Position numbers and translations under genes: made by a program. Under the pieces are notes generated by a model, which ran no database searches, had not been told where the DNA came from, and saw only the letters and a list, made by a program, of their open reading frames with translations. A DNA stretch of 64,000 bases from Herbidospora solisilvae. GTDB lineage: Bacteria > Actinomycetota > Actinomycetes > Streptosporangiales > Streptosporangiaceae. Location of the stretch: assembly GCF_009901565.1 (NCBI RefSeq), contig NZ_WXEW01000007.1, positions 434,001 through 498,000 of the forward strand, given 5' to 3'. Shown here in pieces: positions 1-7,081 of this stretch (the first letter of the stretch is position 1; the number at the start of each line of letters is the position of its first letter).

Positions 1-600
1 CCGGCCGTCTCCCCACGGCGCGTGCCAGACGGGTTCTCCTGGGCGGCCCCTTTTCCAGAGTGCGAAATCGCGGGGGTCGCGTTTGCCGTGGCCGGGTTCC
101 TCGCCGTCGCGCATCTGGCTCGGGCGCTGCCCGGAGAGTTCGCCGTAATTCGGGAAGGAGGAGACCGAGAAATACACGTCGCCGTCGGCGGTGTAGGCGT
201 TGCCGGAGGCGAGCAGCTGCTCGATCAGCTCCAGCATCTCGGGGATGTGGCCGGTCGCCCGGGGCTCCACGCTGGGCGGAAGGCACCCGAGGGCCTCGTA
301 GGTGCTCTCGAACGACCGGTGGACCGGGTCGGTGATCCGCCACCAGTGCACGCCCTCGGAAAGCGAGCGGCTGATGATTTTGTCTTCGATGTCGGTGACG
401 TTCCGGCAGAAGAGAACGCGATATCCGGAATGCAGGAGCCAGCGGTGCAGAATATCGAAGTTCACTTGCGAGCGTATCTGCCCGACATGGGGTGGGACGA
501 CGACGGTGGGACCGCAGAGATAAATCGATGCGATTCCCGGAATTCGGGGGGAGAAATCGCGGACCGACCGGCTGAAAGTATCGTATAGGCGAAGTCCCAC
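1..600 (-). CDS. cysS: Cysteinyl-tRNA synthetase, N-terminal part (runs off the window)
   Basis: Charges tRNA-Cys with cysteine in the cytoplasm. The first 200 residues are present, read from a GTG at 600 to the window edge. They start MGLRLYDTFS and carry the class I Rossmann opening with the zinc-ligand Cys in LCGPT, the ATP-binding signature written PHVGQ instead of the usual PHIGH/PHIGN, then RNVTDIEDKI, EPRATGHIPEM and WKRGRPGEPVWHAPWG, all typical of actinobacterial CysS. The KMSKS loop lies outside the window. No strong Shine-Dalgarno precedes the GTG. Base composition is less GC-rich than neighbouring genes, and the flanking genes are not translation genes, so a second, acquired CysRS copy is possible. 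The family call is firm; paralogue status is inference. Confidence 0.88.
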   Translation of the reverse strand, partial: MGLRLYDTFSRSVRDFSPRIPGIASIYLCGPTVVVPPHVGQIRSQVNFDILHRWLLHSGYRVLFCRNVTDIEDKIISRSLSEGVHWWRITDPVHRSFESTYEALGCLPPSVEPRATGHIPEMLELIEQLLASGNAYTADGDVYFSVSSFPNYGELSGQRPSQMRDGEEPGHGKRDPRDFALWKRGRPGEPVWHAPWGDGR

Positions 601-763
601 CTAGCCGAGGGTAAGCCAGAAATCCGCGTCCTGTCGATAGAAACGGGCAGACGTGCGGTGCACATCATGAATGCCACATTGTGAGACAGGTCAAACGGGT
701 TGACAGGGTAATGAACCACGCGTGCGGCTAAGAGATCGGCTATGGACAAATCGGTCGGGTGGA

Positions 764-907
764 GGTACGGCCCGCGCCCCGGTGGGTGGGCGTGGGCGGC
801 CGGCGACAGCTGGTCCGGTTCGGCTTGTGGGCCGCGCCCCTCTCTTTGACGAGAGGCGGAGCGCGGGTGCCGCCTGACAGCCGGCCGCCGGAGGCGCGGG
901 CCGTACC
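764..907. repeat. Nested inverted-repeat element (possible structured RNA or MITE-like)
   Basis: Four nested complementary arms are visible: 764-778 with 893-907 (15 of 15, GGTACGGCCCGCGCC), 795-804 with 880-889 (10 of 10), 832-837 with 861-866 (6 of 6) and 839-844 with 851-856 (6 of 6, loop TTTGAC). Folded as RNA this is one long hairpin of about 144 nt. No clear target-site duplication flanks it and no ORF inside looks coding. It sits downstream of the small gene at 927-1217 and upstream of cysS. The rest of the 601-926 gap shows no convincing gene; a TTGACC at 694-689 (minus strand) is a weak candidate for a cysS -35 box. Confidence 0.6.
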
Positions 908-926
908 GGCTAGGGGGTGTCCGAAA

Positions 927-1217
927 CTATCGGCGGATCACGTGCAGAACCGAGGCGATGCGCTCGGCGGCGGTCACGACGTCGGAGGCGTGCCCGATGC
1001 GGCCCGCCCAAGAGAGCCAGTACCACCACTCTCCGTCGTTGGCGTTGGACGCCAGCACGTCCTCCGCCATGGCCGGAGCCATCGGGTTCACCACTCGAAG
1101 CCGGGGGTAGAGGCCGGCCGGCGCCGACAGGCGTACCTGGAACGAATGCGCCTCAAGTTGGGCGGCGAGCCGTTCGAGGTGGTCCATCGCCTCGCTGCGA
1201 TCTGCCTTCATCGCCAT
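927..1217 (-). CDS. Small hypothetical protein, 96 aa
   Basis: Unrecognised cytoplasmic protein starting MAMKADRSEAMDHLERL. The ATG at 1217 is chosen because GGAG lies 7 nt upstream. An N-terminal amphipathic helix (about 1-25) is followed by a region with SAPAGLYPRLRVVNP and DGEWWYWLSWAGRIG, then a C-terminal helix. There is no signal peptide or membrane segment. It is divergent from the XRE/TPR regulator at 1493, with a 275-nt shared upstream region. Small proteins with this WxYWLSW pattern often sit beside XRE regulators in actinomycetes (recollection, not checked), so a functional pairing is plausible but unproven. Confidence 0.7.
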   Translation of the reverse strand: MAMKADRSEAMDHLERLAAQLEAHSFQVRLSAPAGLYPRLRVVNPMAPAMAEDVLASNANDGEWWYWLSWAGRIGHASDVVTAAERIASVLHVIRR

Positions 1218-1492
1218 GGTGGTCTCCAGGGGACGTTGCGACCTTTCTCCGGAAAGGGTGAACCTGGGATGACTGCCCGGCAATCGGGCGTACTAGCCGA
1301 ATACGTGCAATAACCAGGGAACCCGCTGGTATTCAGTGGAACACCCACGGGTCCCGGGTCGCGAACCCATAACGACGCTGGCAGTTGGGTGCGTGTCGGT
1401 TAACCTCGGGGAAATATCCGTAATAGCCGATCACGGCGGGTCCGGGGCAGACTGGGACCGGCGGGGAAGTCAGCAGCGGAAGGGCAGGCGGG

Positions 1493-2926
1493 ATGGCCCG
1501 AGGAGAGCACTCTCCGGCATGTGCTCGTCGCTGGCGCGAGCAGGCCGAGGCACGGCAGTGGTCGATGTGGCAGACGGTTCAGGCGATTCACGGCTGCTGC
1601 GGCGTCAGCATGCTGAAGGCCCACCGGCTCGGCCGGGGATGGTCCGCGCGCCAGGCGATCGAGGAGCTCGAACACCTCTGTGAGCAGCAGTCGCTCGGCC
1701 TGCCCAGGGCCAGCATCGACCTGCTCAACGCGTGGGAGAACAACCGGGCGCGGCCGCGCCCCCAGACGATCGACCTGCTGGCCCGGCTCTACAAGGCCAA
1801 CGCGGTACGCCTCGGCCTCGCGGCCGACTACTGCGACGACCCGGGCGTGAGCCAGAAGGTCGTGGTCGTGGCCAACGGGTCCAGTGAGGACGCCGTCCAC
1901 GTCGAGGACCTGGCCGACGACGACACCGACCGGCGGGCGCTGTTCCACCAGGCGATGCTGATGGGCACCCCCAACGGCAGGTTCTTCGCCGAGGTCGAGG
2001 GCACCCGGCACGATTTGGACCGGTCCCTGGCCACCACGACCGTCACCGAAGACCAGCTTGACCGGCTCGACGAGCAGGTGCTGCGCTACCGGCGCGAATA
2101 CATGACCACCCCGCCCACGCCCATGTTGTGCCGGGTGATGCTGGAGCTGGCCGACGTACGCAAACTGACCGGCGCCCGCCAGCCCGCCGGCGTGCAGCGC
2201 CGACTGCTGACGGCCACCACGATGCTGGCCCTGCTGTCGGCCGACGCCCTGATGAAGCTCGGCGACACCCGCCAGGCCCACGCCTGGTACGGCACCGCCC
2301 GCACCTCCGCCGACGACGTCGGCGACCTGCGGTTACGCGCCCTGGTCAGGGCCAACCAGACGATGCTGCCCTACTACTACGGCGACCTCACCGAGACCGT
2401 CCGGCTGGCCCGCGAGGCCCGCATGCTGGCCGGTTCGGCCCCCAGCTCCCCGGCGGCCCTCGCCGCCGCCGCCGAGGCGCGCGCCCTGGCCCGGATGGGC
2501 GACCGCAAGGCCGCCCGCATCGCGCTCGCCGAGGCGGAGCAGATCTTCGCCCGCATGCGCGGCATGAGCCAGGACGACCTCGCCTTCGTTTTCACCGAGA
2601 AGCGCATGAGCTTCTACCGCACCGGCACCCTGATCGAGCTCGGCGACGACTCCCAGCTCCAGAACCTGGAGATGGACTCGGGGTTCCAGACGATCGACCC
2701 GGCGCTGATCCTGCTCGACCAGGCCACCCACCTGGCCCGCCACGGCGACTACGAGGAGGCCTGCCGCCTCGCCGCCCAGGCGCTCAGCCAGGTCCCGGCC
2801 GAGCACCGCACCTCGATCGTCATCACCCGGGCGAAGGCGCTGCTGAACGAGGCCGATCCGCGGCTCCCCGCCGTCCGCAACCTGAACCAGGTCCTGTCGG
2901 AGTCGTCCCTCCGGCTGGCCATATGA
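1493..2926 (+). CDS. XRE-like helix-turn-helix regulator with TPR-type C-terminal region
   Basis: Likely DNA-binding regulator of 477 aa. Residues about 42-110 resemble an XRE HTH (LKAHRLGRGWSARQAIEEL, then LLNAWENNRARPRPQTIDLLARLYKA), with an insertion between the recognition helices and an extra N-terminal segment. Residues about 190-470 are Ala/Leu-rich helical repeats typical of TPR tails in actinomycete XRE proteins. The start at 1493 follows a purine-rich GGAAGGG stretch. The gene overlaps the next one by ATGA (2923-2926), so the two are translationally coupled. Target genes are unknown; autoregulation from the divergent region 1218-1492 is a guess. Confidence 0.75.
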   Translation: MARGEHSPACARRWREQAEARQWSMWQTVQAIHGCCGVSMLKAHRLGRGWSARQAIEELEHLCEQQSLGLPRASIDLLNAWENNRARPRPQTIDLLARLYKANAVRLGLAADYCDDPGVSQKVVVVANGSSEDAVHVEDLADDDTDRRALFHQAMLMGTPNGRFFAEVEGTRHDLDRSLATTTVTEDQLDRLDEQVLRYRREYMTTPPTPMLCRVMLELADVRKLTGARQPAGVQRRLLTATTMLALLSADALMKLGDTRQAHAWYGTARTSADDVGDLRLRALVRANQTMLPYYYGDLTETVRLAREARMLAGSAPSSPAALAAAAEARALARMGDRKAARIALAEAEQIFARMRGMSQDDLAFVFTEKRMSFYRTGTLIELGDDSQLQNLEMDSGFQTIDPALILLDQATHLARHGDYEEACRLAAQALSQVPAEHRTSIVITRAKALLNEADPRLPAVRNLNQVLSESSLRLAI

Positions 2927-3879
2927 GCGCCTCACACGTGACGATCACGCACCTCACCCGCGCCACGGCCGCCCGTCCGCTCGCCGACGAGGCGTTCACG
3001 GTCCTGCGCGCGGTCTGCGACCGCATCGGGGTCGACGCCGGCGGGGCCAGGCTGATGCGGCTGCGCAGCAACGCCGTCTTCAAGCTGCGGGGCGACATGG
3101 TGGTGCGGATCGCCACCGCCCCCGACGCCCTCACCCGGCTCCCGGTCGTGCTGGCGGTGGCCCGCTGGCTGGCCGAGCGGGGCTTCCCGACGGTCCGGCC
3201 GGTCGACGAGATCCCCCACCAGCCCATCGTGCACGGCGGCCGGGCGGTCACCTTCTGGCGGTACGTCCGCTCCAACGGCTCCCCGACCACCACCGAGCTC
3301 GGCCACGTGCTGCGCGACCTCCACCGCGAACCGGTGCCGACGTCGATCCCGCTCCGGCGGCTCACCGACCCGCTCGCCGAGGTCCGCCACGCGGTCGAAC
3401 ACCGGGCCGAGGTGCTCACCCCCTACCAGCGCCGCTGGCTCGGCGACCGCATCGAAGAACTGACCGATCGCTGGCACACCCTCGACTCGGGCCCGCCGGT
3501 CCTCCTCCACGGCGACGCCTGGATCGACAACCTGCTCCGCTGCCGCGACGGCAACGCGATTCTTTGCGATTGGGACGGCGTGGCGGTGGGCCCCCGTGAG
3601 TGGGACCTGGTCCACACCTACCACGGCCAGCGCAGATTCGGCCTCTCGGCCGGCGACGTCGACGCCTTCGCCCACGCCTACGGCTCTGACCTGCGAGATT
3701 GGCCCGGCTACGCGACTCTGATGGAGATCAGGGACATGTACGCCGTCGGCATCCACATCCGCAACGCCCTCGGCGATCCCTTCTCCCGGCAGGAACTTCC
3801 ACGCCGTTTGGACTCGCTGACCAGAGGCGATGGCCACGCGAGGTGGTACATGGCTGCCCCCGCGCTCGGGGTGCGCTAG
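2923..3879 (+). CDS. Aminoglycoside phosphotransferase (APH) family protein
   Basis: Kinase-fold phosphotransferase of 318 aa, begun at the ATG that overlaps the upstream stop. It has an N-lobe with LRSNAVFKLRGDMVVRIATAP (ATP lysine region replaced by Arg), the catalytic loop LHGDAWIDNLL (H-D-N) and the metal-binding CDWDG. Such proteins phosphorylate small molecules of many kinds. Nothing here shows that the substrate is an antibiotic, and coupling to an XRE regulator argues for a co-regulated unit. Substrate unknown. Confidence 0.8.
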   Translation: MSASHVTITHLTRATAARPLADEAFTVLRAVCDRIGVDAGGARLMRLRSNAVFKLRGDMVVRIATAPDALTRLPVVLAVARWLAERGFPTVRPVDEIPHQPIVHGGRAVTFWRYVRSNGSPTTTELGHVLRDLHREPVPTSIPLRRLTDPLAEVRHAVEHRAEVLTPYQRRWLGDRIEELTDRWHTLDSGPPVLLHGDAWIDNLLRCRDGNAILCDWDGVAVGPREWDLVHTYHGQRRFGLSAGDVDAFAHAYGSDLRDWPGYATLMEIRDMYAVGIHIRNALGDPFSRQELPRRLDSLTRGDGHARWYMAAPALGVR

Positions 3880-3881
3880 GC

Positions 3882-4030
3882 TTGACGTGTTGCAGTGGTG
3901 TTTTGTAAAGAACGCCTCCGGCCTCACGGCCGGTAGCGGGCGTACTGCTTTTCCGACGTAGGCGGATGCAGGGCTGGTCCGCTAAGCAGCCCGTCTCGTT
4001 GACCTGACGAGACGGTGAGGCTCCGCATAA
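3882..4030 (+). promoter_or_regulatory. Cold-shock gene promoter and structured 5' leader
   Basis: A TTGACG box at 3882-3887 and TAAAGA at 3906-3911, 18 nt apart, make a plausible housekeeping promoter. The leader to the TTG start at 4041 is about 120 nt. It contains a perfect hairpin CCGTCTCGT / ACGAGACGG (3991-3999 with 4007-4015, 7-nt loop) and a smaller one, CCGGCC / GGCCGG (3918-3933). Long structured leaders are known for csp mRNAs; a thermosensing role here is inference. Confidence 0.5.
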
Positions 4031-4040
4031 GGAGAAGCAG

Positions 4041-4244
4041 TTGTCTGAAGGCACCGTCAAGTGGTTCAACGCCGAAAAGGGCTTTGGTTTCATCGCCCCC
4101 GACGACGGCACCCCTGACGTGTTCGTGCACTACTCGGCGATCAACAGCGGTGGCTACCGCAGCCTGGACGAGAACCAGCGCGTCAGCTTCCAGACCGTGC
4201 AGGGCCAGAAGGGTCCGCAGGCCGAGAACGTGACGCCGATCTAA
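4041..4244 (+). CDS. Cold-shock protein, CspA family
   Basis: Single cold-shock domain (67 aa) that binds single-stranded RNA/DNA and acts as an RNA chaperone. RNP1 is visible as KGFGFIAP and RNP2 as VFVHYSAI; the protein opens [16 protein letters not shown]. The start is TTG at 4041, preceded by GGAGAAGCAG, a good Shine-Dalgarno 6-7 nt away; no ATG lies in a suitable position. It stands alone with its own promoter and terminator. The length is the family norm for actinobacteria. Confidence 0.95.
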   Translation: MSEGTVKWFNAEKGFGFIAPDDGTPDVFVHYSAINSGGYRSLDENQRVSFQTVQGQKGPQAENVTPI

Positions 4245-4265
4245 GTTCCATCCAGCATCAACCAG

Positions 4266-4299
4266 AAGCCGACCGATTGCCTCGTGCAACGGTCGGCTT
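4266..4299 (+). terminator. Rho-independent-type terminator after the cold-shock gene
   Basis: Perfect 10-bp stem AAGCCGACCG / CGGTCGGCTT (4266-4275 with 4290-4299), 14-nt loop, followed by TCTCG. It lies 21 nt after the csp stop. Confidence 0.75.
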
Positions 4300-4331
4300 T
4301 CTCGTGCCGGAAATGGGTAGGGGCGCTGCCC

Positions 4332-5969
4332 ATGCGGCTGACCCAGACCTCCGAACTGTGGTGGAAGAACGCCATCGTCTACTGCCTGGACATCGAGACC
4401 TTCGCCGACGGGAACGGCGACGGGATCGGTGACTTCCGGGGCGCGATCCAGCATCTCGATCATCTCGACCGGATCGGCGTGACCTGCATCTGGCTCATGC
4501 CGTTCTTCCCCACCCCCGACCGCGACGACGGCTACGACATCGTCGACTTCTACAGCGTCGACCCCCGCCTCGGCACCCTGGGCGACTTCGTCGAGTTCAT
4601 GCGGGTGGCCCGGGACCGGGGCATCCGGGTGATCGCCGACCTGGTCGTGAACCACACCTCCGACCAGCACCCCTGGTTCCAGGACGCCCGCTCCTCCCGG
4701 GACTCCAAGCACCGCGACTGGTACATCTGGTCGGACGAGCCCGAGCCCGACGACCCCAAGGGGGTCGTGTTCCCCGACCAGGAGGACAGCCTCTGGCAGT
4801 GGGACGCCCAGACCGAGCAGTACTACTTCCACCGTTTCTACAAGTTCCAGCCCGACCTCAACACCTCCAATCCCGAGGTGCGGGACGAGATCGCCCGCAT
4901 CCTGGGATTCTGGATGGAGCTGGGCCTGTCGGGCTTCCGCGTCGACGCGGTGCCCTTCCTGGTCGAACGGGTGCTCGAACAGGACGACGCGCTGCCCGAC
5001 CCCCACGAGTTCTTCGCCGACCTGCGGGCGTTCATGAACCGACGCGACGGGACGGCGATGCTGCTGGGGGAGGTGAACCTGCCGTACAAGGACCTGATGG
5101 CCTATTTCGGCCACACCCCGCTCGGCAACGAGATCACGATGTGCTTCGACTTCATCGGCATGCAGCGGATGTACCTGTCGCTGGCCCGCGAGGACGCCCG
5201 TCCGCTCGCCGAGGCCCTGCGGGAGCGTCCCGCGCCGCCCAAGGACAGCCAGTGGGCCTCGTTCGTCCGCAACCACGACGAACTGACCCTCGACAAGCTG
5301 ACCGACGCCGAACGGGAGGAGGTCTTCGCCGCCTTCGCGCCCGAGGAGGACATGCGGATCTACAACCGCGGCATCCGGCGGCGGCTGCCCACCATGCTCG
5401 GCGGCGACCAGCGCCGGATCCGCATGGTCTACAGCCTCCTGTTCGCGCTGCCCGGCACCCCCGTGCTCTTCTACGGCGAGGAGATCGGGATGGGCGAGAA
5501 CCTCGCCATCGAGGGCCGCCAGTCGGTCCGCACCCCGATGCAGTGGACCTCCGGCCGGCACGGCGGCTTCAGCACGGTCGAACCGGCGATCCCGATGCCC
5601 GTCGGCGACTACGGCCCCGACGAGATCAGCGTCAGCGCCCAGCGGCGCGACCCCGAGTCGTTGCTCTCGTGGATCGGACGGCTCGTCGAGCAGTACCGCG
5701 AGTCGCCGGAACTGGCGTGGGGCTCCTACGAGGTCCTGGACGGCGGAGACGACGCGGTCCTGGCGATCCGCAACGAGGGCGTCGTGACCGTGCACAACTT
5801 CGCCGGGCGGGTGGCGAAGGTGACCCTGGGCCTCGACGAGCAGGGGAAGGTCCTGGCCGACCTGTTCTCCGAGGACACGGTGGAGATCCAGGACGGCCGG
5901 GCTCTCGTGGAGGTGGAGGAGTACAGCTGCCGCTGGTTCCGCATCTCCGACCCGGCGACCGCGCCGTGA
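4332..5969 (+). CDS. GH13 alpha-amylase family enzyme, trehalose-synthase-like
   Basis: 545-aa (beta/alpha)8 glycoside hydrolase. Regions seen: NGDGIGDFRG, DLVVNHTSDQHPWF, the nucleophile in GFRVDAVP (D205), the acid/base in LLGEVN (E247) and FVRNHDELTLDKLT (D316), then GEEIGMGENLAIEGR and VRTPMQWT. This combination is characteristic of the trehalose synthase (maltose alpha-glucosyltransferase) branch rather than secreted amylases; there is no signal peptide. A maltokinase or other GlgE-pathway gene is not beside it, so the reaction (maltose to trehalose, or an alpha-glucosidase) is not settled. ATG at 4332 is preferred over a start inside the csp terminator. Confidence 0.8.
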   Translation: MRLTQTSELWWKNAIVYCLDIETFADGNGDGIGDFRGAIQHLDHLDRIGVTCIWLMPFFPTPDRDDGYDIVDFYSVDPRLGTLGDFVEFMRVARDRGIRVIADLVVNHTSDQHPWFQDARSSRDSKHRDWYIWSDEPEPDDPKGVVFPDQEDSLWQWDAQTEQYYFHRFYKFQPDLNTSNPEVRDEIARILGFWMELGLSGFRVDAVPFLVERVLEQDDALPDPHEFFADLRAFMNRRDGTAMLLGEVNLPYKDLMAYFGHTPLGNEITMCFDFIGMQRMYLSLAREDARPLAEALRERPAPPKDSQWASFVRNHDELTLDKLTDAEREEVFAAFAPEEDMRIYNRGIRRRLPTMLGGDQRRIRMVYSLLFALPGTPVLFYGEEIGMGENLAIEGRQSVRTPMQWTSGRHGGFSTVEPAIPMPVGDYGPDEISVSAQRRDPESLLSWIGRLVEQYRESPELAWGSYEVLDGGDDAVLAIRNEGVVTVHNFAGRVAKVTLGLDEQGKVLADLFSEDTVEIQDGRALVEVEEYSCRWFRISDPATAP

Positions 5970-5975
5970 CGATCG

Positions 5976-6353
5976 TCACGTGTGGCGGGCGGCCATGATC
6001 CGGGTGCGCAGGGCGTCGAGGAAGACGCTGCCCTCTTCGAGCGGCAGCAGGTAGGAACTCGGGTCGGCCCCGAACCACTGGGCGTGCACCCAGACGCCGC
6101 CGTCCGTCATGCGCAGGTCGGCCCCGGCCAGCCGGGCGCCCAGCCGGACCGATTCGCCGTCGGGGCGGACCAGCACGATCACGATCAGGGCCGGGGTGAG
6201 CACCCCCGCCGACAGGTTGGTGCCCCGGGTCTGGCAGCACATGACGACCCGGTCGGTCAGGTCGCCCAGAAGGTGCTGGTCGGCGTAACCGTCGACCAGC
6301 ACCCGCAATCGGACGTCGAGGTCGTCGTACCGGATGATCGTCGTCTCCGTCAT
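5976..6353 (-). CDS. Hypothetical protein, 125 aa
   Basis: Unrecognised soluble protein. It begins MTETTIIRYDDLDVRL and contains a central beta-rich stretch (LIVIVLVRPDGESVRLGARLAG) and GGVWVHAQWFGADPSSYLLPL. Its start overlaps the DUF2071 gene by 4 nt (6350-6353), so it is the last gene of the leftward mdh operon. Its stop and that of the GH13 gene both lie in a 16-bp palindrome (5965-5980). Confidence 0.65.
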   Translation of the reverse strand: MTETTIIRYDDLDVRLRVLVDGYADQHLLGDLTDRVVMCCQTRGTNLSAGVLTPALIVIVLVRPDGESVRLGARLAGADLRMTDGGVWVHAQWFGADPSSYLLPLEEGSVFLDALRTRIMAARHT

Positions 6354-7072
6354 GCCGACACCCTAGGCGGCACGTGGACGTCGAAGTGGATCGAGGCCTG
6401 CCCCAGCACCGAATGGGGCTGCTGGCCCGGCTCGACCAGCTCCAGCTCCTCGAACACCCGGAACCGGGCGTGCGCGGCCTCCAGGAACACCGGCTCCATG
6501 ACGGGATGCCACACGCTGTAGGTCCCGACCGACCGCCGCCCCCGGTACCAGCCCGTCGTGGGGTGGGTGAGCAGCGGCAACCAGTTGTCTCCCAGCCCAT
6601 CAGGGGTGTACGGCCCCACGCCCGCCGCCCGGCACTCCGCGTCGTCGGCGTCGAGCTCCCAGCGGGGCTCCGGCCCCCAGTCGCCCGTGATCCTGATTCG
6701 GGTGCGCCGCCACGGCATGCCCCACAGGTGACGCGGCACGGCCACCAGGGGATGGTCGAGGGCGGTCCGGAAGAACCACACCCCCGGTTCGCCGTGGCGG
6801 GTGACGTAGGCGCGGTAGTTGATCTGGCCGCAGGCGATGGCGACGCGGGGGCAGAACCGGAAGTGGAAGTCGCGGTCGCGGAAGCCCACCGCCGACACCA
6901 GGGCTCCGGAGCCCCCGGCCGTCCAGTCGAACCGCACGGGGGCGAAACCGGGCGGCAGCAGGGCGGCCAGCCGCTCGGCGGGCACCCGGAAACTCACGAT
7001 CACGAAGTCGTCGAGCTCGCTTTCGGCGTGGTGCCAGCGCGGGGCGGGGCGGGGGGTTCCGGCGAAGTCCAC
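6350..7072 (-). CDS. DUF2071 family protein (YqjF-like)
   Basis: 240-aa soluble protein of the acetoacetate-decarboxylase-like DUF2071 family, function undefined. Features seen: FVIVSFRVPAERLAALLPPGF near the N-terminus, FRFCPRVAIACGQINYRAYV, a GVWFFRTALDHPL segment and the C-terminal SVWHPVMEPV. It starts 9 nt after the flavoprotein stop and overlaps the next gene by ATGA, so it is co-transcribed with both. Confidence 0.75.
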   Translation of the reverse strand: MDFAGTPRPAPRWHHAESELDDFVIVSFRVPAERLAALLPPGFAPVRFDWTAGGSGALVSAVGFRDRDFHFRFCPRVAIACGQINYRAYVTRHGEPGVWFFRTALDHPLVAVPRHLWGMPWRRTRIRITGDWGPEPRWELDADDAECRAAGVGPYTPDGLGDNWLPLLTHPTTGWYRGRRSVGTYSVWHPVMEPVFLEAAHARFRVFEELELVEPGQQPHSVLGQASIHFDVHVPPRVSA

Positions 7073-7081
7073 CCGGCCAGG

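Noticed and set aside
601-763. T-box leader for cysS
   Set aside because: No T-box core or specifier-loop/antiterminator arrangement could be recognised in the 160 nt upstream of the GTG start.
2923-3879. Antibiotic-resistance aminoglycoside kinase
   Set aside because: Only general kinase-fold motifs are present. Nothing links this protein, or the similar one at 31972-32757, to a specific antibiotic.
4332-5969. Secreted starch-degrading alpha-amylase
   Set aside because: There is no signal peptide, and the motif set (NHDELTLDKLT, VRTPMQWT) is that of the intracellular trehalose-synthase group.
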